A stretch of DNA of 64,000 bases, taken from the NCBI RefSeq assembly GCF_004923295.1, contig NZ_CP039637.1, forward strand, positions 496,001-560,000. The letters are read 5' to 3'. The stretch's first letter is position 1; every line of letters starts with the position of its first letter. The notes beneath the pieces were generated by a model. The model saw nothing but the letters and a program-made list of their open reading frames with translations. It ran no database searches and had not been told where the DNA came from. This document shows, in pieces, positions 36,277 through 43,830 of this stretch. Source of the DNA: Azospirillum sp. TSH100. GTDB taxonomy: Bacteria > Pseudomonadota > Alphaproteobacteria > Azospirillales > Azospirillaceae. Made by a program: the position numbers and the translations under genes.

Positions 36277-37185
36277 TTATCGGGCGACGGCTCTGGTCCT
36301 GATGAAATCCAGGAAGGCCCGCAAGGGGGCCGGCACCAGACGCCGTCCCGGATAATAGAGGAATGGCCCGGAAAAGGACGGCCACCAGGATTCGAGCACG
36401 GGTTCCAGCGTACCGCTGTCCAGATGCGGGCGCAGCCATTGCTCGAACAGGTAAACGACACCGACGCCGCCGATGGCGGCATCGATGGCGAGCTCCATGA
36501 TTCCACCCGGCCCAACCACCAGCGGCCCGGTAGGGTCGAGCTTGATCAACTCCCCATCGCGCTCGAATTCCCACAGCGGCATGGCGCCGCTGGCGAAGCG
36601 GCCGCGCATGCAGGCGTGGGTCATCAGGTCGCGCGGATGGCCCGGCCGTCCGTGTGCGTCGAGATAGGAGGGTGAGGCTGCAGCCGCGAAGCGCTGGCGG
36701 CGGGGACCGATGGGAACCGCGATCATGTCCTGCTCCAGCCGCTCGTCATAACGGATGCCGGCATCGCATCCGGCGGCCAGGACATCGACGAAGCTGTCCT
36801 CGCCCATCACCTCCACCCGGATCTCGGGATAGGCGGCATGGAAGGACGGCAGGATCGACGGCAGCACCAACCGCGCCACGCTGACCGGGACATTGAGGCG
36901 AAGGGTGCCCGCCACCTGGTCGCGGTAGCCGTTCACCACGTCGAGAGCGGCATCCACCTCGCGCAGGGCGGGCTCCAGCCGGGCCAGCAGGCGTTCGCCC
37001 GCCTCCGTCGGCACCACGCTGCGGGTGGTCCGGTTGAACAGCCGGACGCCGAACTGCGCCTCCAGCCGTCGCACCGCTTCGCTGAGAGAGGAGGCGCTGA
37101 CATTGCCTCCCTTCGCCGCCTCGCGAAAACCGCGGGCGCGGGCCACCGCGACGAAGGCGTTCAGGTCTCCCAGGTCATGCTGCAT
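36277..37185 (-). CDS. LysR-family transcriptional regulator
   Basis: A 302-residue regulator: winged helix at residues 5-65 (FREAAKGGNVSASSLSEAVRRLEAQFG) and effector domain (about 90-295). It is divergent from an aldo/keto reductase gene and probably controls it. Directly upstream of its ATG lies a sequence nearly identical to the palindrome ahead of aspA, in the place where autorepression would be expected. Its stop is four bases from that of the hybrid kinase (convergent). Confidence 0.9.
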   Translation of the reverse strand: MQHDLGDLNAFVAVARARGFREAAKGGNVSASSLSEAVRRLEAQFGVRLFNRTTRSVVPTEAGERLLARLEPALREVDAALDVVNGYRDQVAGTLRLNVPVSVARLVLPSILPSFHAAYPEIRVEVMGEDSFVDVLAAGCDAGIRYDERLEQDMIAVPIGPRRQRFAAAASPSYLDAHGRPGHPRDLMTHACMRGRFASGAMPLWEFERDGELIKLDPTGPLVVGPGGIMELAIDAAIGGVGVVYLFEQWLRPHLDSGTLEPVLESWWPSFSGPFLYYPGRRLVPAPLRAFLDFIRTRAVAR

Positions 37186-37186
37186 T

Positions 37187-37207
37187 GTTCGGAAATCCGC
37201 ACGGGCC
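37187..37207. promoter_or_regulatory. Near copy of the aspA upstream palindrome
   Basis: Begins GTTCGGAAATCCG, and 19 of 21 bases match 22450-22470. It touches the LysR start codon and lies 71-91 bp before the aldo/keto reductase. The right half of the palindrome is broken by one base. Which protein binds is not known: the LysR protein itself or the regulator of aspA. Confidence 0.4.
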
Positions 37208-37277
37208 GTTCTGATTGTGCAGACTAATCGATCGGCTGGATGGTGCCTAGATTGGCGACACCATCACGGAGGTCATC

Positions 37278-38153
37278 ATGCCCGACATCGATAATTCCGG
37301 CAGCTTCACCTTTGGCGGCAAGGTCGTCCGCCGGCTCGGCTATGGCGCCATGCAGCTTGCCGGCCCCGGCGTCTTCGGTCCGCCGAAGGACCGCGACGCC
37401 GCGATCGCCGTTCTGCGCCATGCCGTCGAGGCTGGCGTGAACCACATCGACACCAGCGACTTCTATGGCCCGCATGTCACCAACCAGCTGATCCGCGAGG
37501 CGCTGGCGCCCTATCCGGACGATCTGCTGATCGTGACCAAGGTCGGCGGACGGCGCGGTGCGGACGCGTCCTGGCTCCCGGCGGCGTCTCCCGAGGAGCT
37601 GCGGCAGGCGGTGCATGACAATCTGCGCAATCTCGGCCTCGACGTGCTCGACGTCGTCAATATGCGGCTGTGGGGCGATCATGGCCATGCCCCGGCGGAA
37701 GGCCCGGTCGAACGGGAACTGAGCGTGCTTGCCGAGCTTCAGCAGCAGGGGCTGATCCGTCACATCGGGCTCAGCAACGCCACGGCGCGGCAGGTGGAGG
37801 AGGGGCGGCGCCTCTGCGACATCGTCTGCGTGCAGAACCATTATAATCTGGTGCATCGGGCCGACGATGCGGTGATCGACGATCTCGCCGCACAGGGGAT
37901 CGCCTATGTGCCCTTCTTCCCGCTCGGTGGTTTCTCGCCGATCCAGTCCGGTCTGCTGTCCGATGTCGCCCGGCGGCTCGGGGCGACGCCGATGCAGGTG
38001 GCGCTCGCCTGGCTGCTGAAGCGGTCACCCAACATCCTGCTGATCCCGGGGACATCCTCGGTCAAGCATCTGCGGGAAAATCTGGCGGCGGCGGATGTGG
38101 TCCTGCCCGCCGATGCCCTCGCCTCGCTGGACGGCCTGGGCAAGGCGGCATGA
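37278..38153 (+). CDS. Aldo/keto reductase
   Basis: A 291-residue (beta/alpha)8 NADPH-dependent reductase. Catalytic tetrad elements: Asp in GVNHIDTSDFYG (Asp and Tyr, about residues 56-62), Lys in LLIVTKVGG, and the motif IRHIGLSNATARQVEE; the C-terminal LLIPGTSSVKHLREN binds the NADP phosphate. It would reduce aldehydes or ketones. Divergent from the LysR gene above, a common pairing in carbonyl-stress response. Confidence 0.9.
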   Translation: MPDIDNSGSFTFGGKVVRRLGYGAMQLAGPGVFGPPKDRDAAIAVLRHAVEAGVNHIDTSDFYGPHVTNQLIREALAPYPDDLLIVTKVGGRRGADASWLPAASPEELRQAVHDNLRNLGLDVLDVVNMRLWGDHGHAPAEGPVERELSVLAELQQQGLIRHIGLSNATARQVEEGRRLCDIVCVQNHYNLVHRADDAVIDDLAAQGIAYVPFFPLGGFSPIQSGLLSDVARRLGATPMQVALAWLLKRSPNILLIPGTSSVKHLRENLAAADVVLPADALASLDGLGKAA

Positions 38154-38162
38154 TGGTCGGTG

Positions 38163-38192
38163 GGCAAGGAGAGCGTGCGCGCTCCCCTTGCC
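38163..38192. terminator. Hairpin between convergent aldo/keto reductase and fsr genes
   Basis: Arms 38163-38175 and 38180-38192 pair over 13 bp with one mismatch and a TGCG loop. Position between two stop codons suggests a bidirectional terminator; no clear T-run. Confidence 0.55.
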
Positions 38193-38202
38193 TCGACGTG
38201 TG

Positions 38203-39399
38203 TTACCGGCGCTCCACATTCGGCAGGAAGATGGTCAACAGCCCGAGCAGCGGCAGGAAGGAGCAGGCGCTATAGACGAAGCCGATGCCGCGCCAGTCCG
38301 CCACGACACCCAGACCCGCCGCACCGATGCCGGCCACGCCGAAGGCCAGCCCGAAGAACAGGCCCGACACCATGCCGACCCGGCCGGGAAGCAGTTCCTG
38401 CGCATAGACCACGATGGCGGGGAAGGCCGATGCCAGCGCCAGCCCGATCACGGCGCTGAGAACCACCGTCGCCGTCAGGCCGACATAGGGCAGGGCCAGC
38501 GTGAAGGGCAGGATGCCGAGGATCGAGACCCAGATCACCGTTTTGCGGCCGATGCGGTCGCCCACCGGGCCGCCGATCACCGTCCCGGCGGCGACCGCCG
38601 CCAAGAAGACGAACAGGCAGAGCTGGGCATCGCCGGTAGACAACCCGAAGCGGTCGATCAGATAGAAGATGTAGTAGCTGGTGATGCTGGCCAGATAGAC
38701 GTATTTGGACACGATCAGCGCGATCAGGATGGCGACGGCCCGGCCGACCTGCCGGCTGGACAGGTGGGCGTGCTGCGTCGCCGCCCGGCCGCTGGTCTTG
38801 CGGGGCTTGGCATTCCGGCGCTGCCAGCTTCCCAGCCGCACCATCACCACCATGCCGGTCAACGCGGCGAACCCGAACCAGCTGAGGCTGCCCTGGCCGT
38901 GGGGCAGGATGATGAAGGCGGCCAGCAGGGGGCCGAGTGCGGAGCCGAGATTGCCGCCGACCTGGAACAACGACTGGGCCAGCCCGTGGGCGCCGCCCGA
39001 AGCCTGCCGGGCGATGCGCGACGCTTCCGGATGGAAGACGGACGACCCGAAGCCCAGCAGCATCCCGCCGGCCAGCAGCGCCGGAAAACCGGGCGCCCAG
39101 GCCAGGGTGAGCAGCCCGAGCAGGGTGGAGCCCATGCCGAAGACCAGCGAATAGGGCATCGGCTTGCGGTCGGTGAACAGCCCGACCAGCGGTTGGAGAA
39201 GCGATGCCGTCAGCTGATAGACGAAGGTCAGCAGGCCGAGCTGGGCGAAGCTGAGGCCGAACTCGTCCTTCAGGATCGGATAGACCGCCGGCAGCAGCGA
39301 CTGGATCATGTCGTTGAGCAGGTGGCAGGCGCTGATCGCGGCCAGGATGGAAAAGGCCGTCGAACCGGCATTGGACCGGCTCAGGGTGGTGTCGGTCAC
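38203..39399 (-). CDS. fsr: MFS efflux transporter, fosmidomycin-resistance (Fsr) type
   Basis: A 398-residue, twelve-helix major facilitator. Fsr hallmarks are clear: ISACHLLNDMIQSLLPAVYP in helix 1, SFAQLGLLTFVYQ with TASLLQPLVG, GFGSSVFHPEASRIARQASGG, and AQSLFQVGGNLGSALGP. Fsr exports fosmidomycin and related compounds by proton antiport; natural substrates are not known. A GTG at 39399 with AGAGGG upstream is preferred over a GTG 13 codons earlier. Divergent from an AraC gene that likely controls it. Confidence 0.88.
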   Translation of the reverse strand: MTDTTLSRSNAGSTAFSILAAISACHLLNDMIQSLLPAVYPILKDEFGLSFAQLGLLTFVYQLTASLLQPLVGLFTDRKPMPYSLVFGMGSTLLGLLTLAWAPGFPALLAGGMLLGFGSSVFHPEASRIARQASGGAHGLAQSLFQVGGNLGSALGPLLAAFIILPHGQGSLSWFGFAALTGMVVMVRLGSWQRRNAKPRKTSGRAATQHAHLSSRQVGRAVAILIALIVSKYVYLASITSYYIFYLIDRFGLSTGDAQLCLFVFLAAVAAGTVIGGPVGDRIGRKTVIWVSILGILPFTLALPYVGLTATVVLSAVIGLALASAFPAIVVYAQELLPGRVGMVSGLFFGLAFGVAGIGAAGLGVVADWRGIGFVYSACSFLPLLGLLTIFLPNVERR

Positions 39400-39432
39400 G
39401 GGGGTATGCCCTCTTCTCTCCGCCTCGGGCGT

Positions 39433-39499
39433 CCGCACCGTTGATCGGCGGTGCGGTTAGCCCGGCTTTGTTGCGTTGATTGCACCGTAAGCCTACGGT
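39433..39499. promoter_or_regulatory. Two inverted repeats in the fsr/AraC divergent region
   Basis: CCGCACCG (39433-39440) / CGGTGCGG (39449-39456) and ACCGTA (39484-39489) / TACGGT (39494-39499) are perfect dyads, 47 bp apart centre to centre, both containing ACCG/CGGT. They are candidate AraC binding sites. Confidence 0.4.
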
Positions 39500-39552
39500 C
39501 GGCAGAGAAGGCCCGCCACCGCGGTCAGGCCAGTTTTCTACGAGTTTGGGCC

Positions 39553-40329
39553 ATGGTCAGGAATGTTCGGGTCGACGAGATCGATGAAGTCCAGCGGCCG
39601 TTGCTCGCCACCACCCATGACTATCCGGACGGCGGCACTCTGCCGCTCCACCGGCACCGGCGCGGGCAGCTGATTTCCGGCATCACCGGGGTGCTGATCA
39701 TGTCGACGCCGCAGGGCCGTTGGGTGGTGCCGCCCGATTTCGGCCTGTGGATCCCGCCCGGCATCCTGCACGAGGTCCGCATGATCGGGGCGGTGACCAC
39801 CCACAGCCTGTTTCTGGACCCGGACCTGACCGAAGGCATGCCTGACCGCTGTCAGGTCGTCGGGCTGTCGCCCTTCATCCGAAGCCTGATCGCCCGCGCC
39901 GTCGATGTCCCGGCCGACTATGACCCGGACAGCCATGAGGGGGCGGTGATGGCGCTGATCCGCTACGAGATGCTGCATCTGCCGGCCCAACCCCTGACCG
40001 TGCCGTTTCCGACGAACCAAGCGCTGGCCGGGCGCTGCCGACGCTTCCTTCAGAAGCCGGCGGTGCACGAGACGATCGAGCAGTGGTGCGACGAACTGGG
40101 CGTCAGCCGGCGCGCCTTCACCCGGCTGTTCCGCCGGGAAACCGGGCTGAGTTTCCTGGAATGGCGTCAGCAGGCCTGCCTGGCCGCCGCCCTGCCGCGG
40201 CTGGTGGCGGGGGAAGCCGTCACCGCAGTCGCTCTCGACCTCGGCTATGACAACCCCGCCGCCTTCACCGCGATGTTCAAGCGGGTGCTGGGCTCCTCGC
40301 CGCGCGCCTATCTGAAGGGGGCGGACTGA
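39553..40329 (+). CDS. AraC-family transcriptional regulator
   Basis: A 258-residue regulator: N-terminal cupin-like domain (residues 20-140, with PLHRHRRGQLI and IPPGILHEVRM forming the barrel) and C-terminal double HTH (about 165-255; ELGVSRRAFTRLFRRETGLS and ALDLGYDNPAAFTAMFKRVLGSSP). The ATG at 39553 is preferred to a start 34 codons upstream that would add Cys-rich, non-homologous residues. It probably activates the divergent fsr gene. Confidence 0.88.
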   Translation: MVRNVRVDEIDEVQRPLLATTHDYPDGGTLPLHRHRRGQLISGITGVLIMSTPQGRWVVPPDFGLWIPPGILHEVRMIGAVTTHSLFLDPDLTEGMPDRCQVVGLSPFIRSLIARAVDVPADYDPDSHEGAVMALIRYEMLHLPAQPLTVPFPTNQALAGRCRRFLQKPAVHETIEQWCDELGVSRRAFTRLFRRETGLSFLEWRQQACLAAALPRLVAGEAVTAVALDLGYDNPAAFTAMFKRVLGSSPRAYLKGAD

Positions 40330-40338
40330 CCTTTCCTG

Positions 40339-41226
40339 TCAGGCATGGCGCATCGCCTCAAGATCGGCGATGAGGCCGGGGCCCTGCGGGTGCCAGCCGA
40401 GTTTCGCTCGCGTGAGAGCGCTGGACGCCGCCAGATCGATGCCGGCGAACATCGCCATCCAGCCGAAATGCTCGACCGCCTGTGCCTGCGGGACGGAGAC
40501 CGCCGGGATTTTCAGACCGCGCGCCAGTGTTTCCACGATCTCGCGGGTCTCGACCCCTTCCTCGCCGACCGCATGGTAACGGGCGCCGGGCTCCGCTTTC
40601 TCGATCGCCAGACGATAGAGACGGGCGACATCACTCAAATGACCGGCGGACCAGCGGTTGCGTCCCTCCCCGATGTAGGCGGCGACGCCCTTTTCACGGA
40701 AGATGCCGATCAGCGGGGTGATCAGCCCCTGCTTTTCCGTATCGTGCACCTGCGGCAGCCGCATCACCCCGACATTGACGCCGGCATCCAGCAGCTCGTT
40801 GCCGGCCCGCTCCGACGCGATGCGCGGATTGGGATGGGCGTCGTCGAAAACGTCCTCGCGGGCCAACCGGCCGTGGCCGGCTCCGCCGATCCCGACACCC
40901 GAGGTGATCAGCAGCGGGCGGTCGGAGCCCTTCAGCACCGCGCCCAGCGCGCCGATCACCCGGCGGTCCTTGTCGCAATTCTCGGCGAAGCGCGAGAAAT
41001 CATGGTCGAAGGCGGTGTGGATCACCGCATCGGCCTTTTCGGCGCCACCCTGGATGCTTGCCGGATCCTCCAGCGTGCCGTGGTGCGGCTCGGCCCCGGC
41101 AGCTTCCAGCGCGCGGGCGCCTTCGGCGGACCGGATCATGCCGACCACCTGATGGCCGGCTTGCAGAAGGTCTGACAGCACGGCGCGGCCGATGAAACCG
41201 GTGGCGCCGGTGAGGAAAATACGCAT
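40339..41226 (-). CDS. Extended short-chain dehydrogenase / NAD-dependent epimerase-like
   Basis: A 295-residue atypical SDR. The Rossmann motif is FLTGATGFIGRAVLSDLL (residues 4-21). The usual Tyr-x3-Lys is not evident (the segment SERAGNELL occupies its place), so it is of the atypical NmrA/epimerase-like type. It is divergent from an XRE regulator (103-bp gap) that probably controls it; such XRE/SDR pairs are common. Substrate unknown. Confidence 0.85.
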   Translation of the reverse strand: MRIFLTGATGFIGRAVLSDLLQAGHQVVGMIRSAEGARALEAAGAEPHHGTLEDPASIQGGAEKADAVIHTAFDHDFSRFAENCDKDRRVIGALGAVLKGSDRPLLITSGVGIGGAGHGRLAREDVFDDAHPNPRIASERAGNELLDAGVNVGVMRLPQVHDTEKQGLITPLIGIFREKGVAAYIGEGRNRWSAGHLSDVARLYRLAIEKAEPGARYHAVGEEGVETREIVETLARGLKIPAVSVPQAQAVEHFGWMAMFAGIDLAASSALTRAKLGWHPQGPGLIADLEAMRHA

Positions 41227-41288
41227 GGGAAAATCACCTTTCCAATTGCATAGCCCCCACTCTGCGGTACCGTGATATCCTGTTAAAG

Positions 41289-41314
41289 TAGTGGCGTTTT
41301 CCTAGTATAGTGGC
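41289..41314. repeat. Direct repeat TAGTGGC in the SDR/XRE divergent promoter
   Basis: Two copies of TAGTGGC (41289-41295 and 41308-41314), 19 bp apart, lie just before the XRE start, in an AT-richer stretch. They could be operator half-sites for the XRE protein. Confidence 0.35.
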
Positions 41315-41329
41315 TACCAGGATCCATCC

Positions 41330-42205
41330 ATGCAGCCCGACACCAAGCAGGCCAACACTCTGGCCGCCTTCCTGCGCGACCGCCGGACGCGGCTCGATCC
41401 GGCGGCCTTCGGTTTCACCGGCCGGCGGCGTACGCCGGGACTGCGGCGGGAGGAGGTGGCGCAGCGCGCCAACATCAGCCCGACCTGGTACACGTGGCTT
41501 GAACAGGGGCGGGGCGGGGCGCCGTCGGCCGATGTACTGGACCGGATCGCCGGCGGCCTGATGCTGACCGATCTGGAGCGGGAGCATCTGTTCATCCTGG
41601 CGCTGGGCCGACCGCCGGAGATGCGCTACCGGCCGGTGCAGGGCGTCAGCCCGCGACTGCAACGCCTGCTGGAGTCCTTCGATGCCTGCCCGGCCTTCAT
41701 CAAGACGGCGACCTGGGACGTGCTGGCCTGGAACCGGGCCGCCGCGGTGGTGCTGACCGATTACGCCACGCTTCCCCCCGACCAGCGCAACATCCTGCGT
41801 CTGGTGTTCGGCAACCCGGCGATCCGCGCCAAGCAGAGGGATTGGGAAGGCATGGCGCGGCATCTGGTCGGCGCCTTCCGCGTCGATGCCGCACGGGCCG
41901 GGGCGGTGAAGGAGATCGCCGATCTCGTCGAGGAGTTGTGCCGGACGAGCGCCGACTTCGCCCGGTTCTGGAACGAGAACGACGTCTATGCGCCGAGCGA
42001 GGGGGTGAAGCAGCTCCAGCACCCCGAACTCGGCGCCGTCGAGATGGAGTATTCCGCCTTCGCCGTCGATGGCCGTCCGGACCTGGGGCTGCTGGTTTAC
42101 AACCCGCTGGACGACCGGATCAAGGACCGCATCCGGGCCATGGTCGCGCAGAGAGACCCGGCGGGACCAGGCGCGGATGCGCCGTCTCAGCGTCCTGCCG
42201 CCTGA
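41330..42205 (+). CDS. XRE-family regulator with MmyB-like ligand domain
   Basis: A 291-residue regulator. HTH_XRE at about residues 10-75 (REEVAQRANISPTWYTWLEQGRGG is the recognition segment), followed by the MmyB-like domain (about 100-270) with the DVLAWNRAAAVVL and EYSAFAVDGRPDLGLLVYNP blocks. MmyB-type domains bind fatty-acid-like ligands. Likely represses the divergent SDR gene. Its 3' end overlaps the convergent PAS gene by 19 bp. Confidence 0.88.
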   Translation: MQPDTKQANTLAAFLRDRRTRLDPAAFGFTGRRRTPGLRREEVAQRANISPTWYTWLEQGRGGAPSADVLDRIAGGLMLTDLEREHLFILALGRPPEMRYRPVQGVSPRLQRLLESFDACPAFIKTATWDVLAWNRAAAVVLTDYATLPPDQRNILRLVFGNPAIRAKQRDWEGMARHLVGAFRVDAARAGAVKEIADLVEELCRTSADFARFWNENDVYAPSEGVKQLQHPELGAVEMEYSAFAVDGRPDLGLLVYNPLDDRIKDRIRAMVAQRDPAGPGADAPSQRPAA

Positions 42206-42612
42206 CGGCGCAGGGTCTTCAACTCCTCGAAGCGGGCGGAGACGTCGCGCATGACGGCGGCCATTCCCAGCATGGCGCCGTCGGCGTCCTTCAGCGGCAC
42301 GATGGTGAACTCCACTGAGATGCGGCTGCCATCCTTGCGCGTCGCCGGCACCGACAGCAGGTCGCCGCTGCCATAACGGCTGACCCCCGATTTCATCACT
42401 TCGTCATAGCCCTCCCAATGGCGCTGGCGCTGCCGCTCGGGGATGATGATGTCCAGCGATTGGCCGATCGCCTCATCGGCGGTGAAGCCGAACACCCGCT
42501 CGGCGCCCGCGTTCCAGAAGCGGATGACGCCTTCCCGGTCGGAATAGGCGATGGCCTCGGCCGGGCTGTTCAAAAGCGCCAGCCCCAGCTGCCGCAACTC
42601 TTCCTCGTTCAT
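42187..42612 (-). CDS. Single-domain PAS protein
   Basis: A 141-residue protein made of one PAS fold (about residues 12-128; AIAYSDREGVIRFWNAGAERVFG, then RKDGSRISVEFTIVPL). It has no output domain. AGGGAGA five bases before the ATG sets the start. Stand-alone PAS proteins can bind heme or flavin or pass signals to partner kinases. Whether it is co-transcribed with the reductase gene upstream (34-bp gap) is likely but unproven. Confidence 0.85.
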   Translation of the reverse strand: MNEEELRQLGLALLNSPAEAIAYSDREGVIRFWNAGAERVFGFTADEAIGQSLDIIIPERQRQRHWEGYDEVMKSGVSRYGSGDLLSVPATRKDGSRISVEFTIVPLKDADGAMLGMAAVMRDVSARFEELKTLRRQAAGR

Positions 42613-42646
42613 CAGAATCTCCCTGTGATCGGTTCTTGGCGATGCG

Positions 42647-43642
42647 TCAAATGTCCAACACCAATCTTGCGCTTCGGGCACGCGAGACGCACAGCATCAT
42701 CGTCTTGCCGGCGGCGCGCTCGGCGTCTGACAGGACGCTGTCGCGGTGGTCGGGCTCGCCCTCCAGCACCGTCGTCTCGCAGGTGCCGCAGATGCCCTGC
42801 TCGCAGGAGGAATCGGCCTCGACGCCCGCAGCATGGAGCGAGTCCAGAATGCCAGTCCCCGCCGGCACCGTGACGGTCACGCCGGACCGGGCGCAGACCA
42901 CCTCGAAGCTTTCGTCCGGCACAACCTGACGGGCCGGCTCGACACGCGGCGTGAACCACTCGAAACGGACATCCTGAGCCGGCTGGGCGGCAGCCGCGAC
43001 CGCCTCCATCAGCCGCTGTGGGCCACAGCAATAGATCGGGATATTGGTGGGCGTGGACGCCAGCAGCGCCTCCACCGCCAGCCGGTCGCCTTCGTCGGCG
43101 GCATGCAGTTCGACCCGACCATGGGGCAGGGCGCGGAGATCGTCGAGAAAGGGCGCCGCCGATGCGCTGCGCACGCAGTAATGCAGGACCCAGTCCGCCC
43201 CGCGTTCCGCCGCCTTGCGGATCATCGGCAACAGCGGGGTGATGCCGATGCCGCCGGCGATGAACAGATAACGCGGCGCGTCGTCGAAACGGAAATTGTT
43301 GCGGGGAGCGGAGATGGCGAGGTCGGTGCCCGGTTCCAGCTCCCCGTGGATGAAGCCCGATCCCCGGCCGCCCGGCACGTTCAGCACGGCGATGCGGTAG
43401 GCATGGCGGTCCGCCGGGTCGCCGCACAGCGAATAGGACCGCACCGCGCCGTCCGGCAGATGCAGGTCGATGTGGGCGCCCGGCTCGGCTGGCGGCAACA
43501 GTCGTTCGTCGGGATCGCGCAGTTCGACCAGCCGGACTTGCGGCGTGATCGGCTCCAGACGGTGCACGCGCAGCGTCCATGGCGTCTTCGGCGAATGTCC
43601 GGGCGGCGAATGTCCGGGCGTTCCCGGCTGAATACTGCTCAT
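42647..43642 (-). CDS. Phthalate dioxygenase reductase-family ferredoxin reductase (VanB-like)
   Basis: A 331-residue electron-transfer protein: FMN-binding domain (RSYSLCGDP, about residue 67), NAD domain (YLFIAGGIGITPLLPMI, about 127-143; CCGPQRLM near 210), and a C-terminal plant-type [2Fe-2S] domain with cysteines in CEQGICGTC and a last Cys near 317. It passes electrons from NADH to a Rieske oxygenase, which is not in this window. An N-terminal PGHSPPGHSP repeat stems from a 15-bp duplication. The ATG at 43642 is chosen by domain start. Confidence 0.88.
   Translation of the reverse strand: MSSIQPGTPGHSPPGHSPKTPWTLRVHRLEPITPQVRLVELRDPDERLLPPAEPGAHIDLHLPDGAVRSYSLCGDPADRHAYRIAVLNVPGGRGSGFIHGELEPGTDLAISAPRNNFRFDDAPRYLFIAGGIGITPLLPMIRKAAERGADWVLHYCVRSASAAPFLDDLRALPHGRVELHAADEGDRLAVEALLASTPTNIPIYCCGPQRLMEAVAAAAQPAQDVRFEWFTPRVEPARQVVPDESFEVVCARSGVTVTVPAGTGILDSLHAAGVEADSSCEQGICGTCETTVLEGEPDHRDSVLSDAERAAGKTMMLCVSRARSARLVLDI
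43590..43619 (-). repeat. Perfect 15-bp tandem duplication at the start of the reductase gene
   Basis: GGCGAATGTCCGGGC occurs at 43590-43604 and again at 43605-43619, in frame, giving a repeated PGHSP in the N-terminal tail before the FMN domain. Confidence 0.9.
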
Positions 43643-43772
43643 CGGTCTGCCTGCAAGGTTTGTCGGCGGAGTATGGTATGCCAGATCCAATGCGGGCAGC
43701 GTAAAACCTCAAGTTAACTTCAGGTCAAGCGGAAATATCGGCGCCAACCCGGAGCCGTCCCGAGCGGCCGCA

Positions 43773-43822
43773 CAAGAACCGCCCATCCCCGGCGCCTTCA
43801 CGCCGGGGATGGGCGGTTCTTG
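43773..43822. terminator. 22-bp perfect hairpin downstream of the GMC gene
   Basis: Arms 43773-43794 and 43801-43822 are exact complements around a CCTTCA loop, nine bases after the GMC stop codon. No T-run follows on the leftward strand, but the stem is exceptionally long and probably ends or protects the operon transcript. Confidence 0.7.
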
Positions 43823-43830
43823 CGGACCTG

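Noticed and set aside
32976-36515. A 1179-codon frame antisense to the KaiC-like and kinase genes
   Set aside because: Low-complexity composition and no motifs; the opposite strand carries clear P-loops and kinase boxes.
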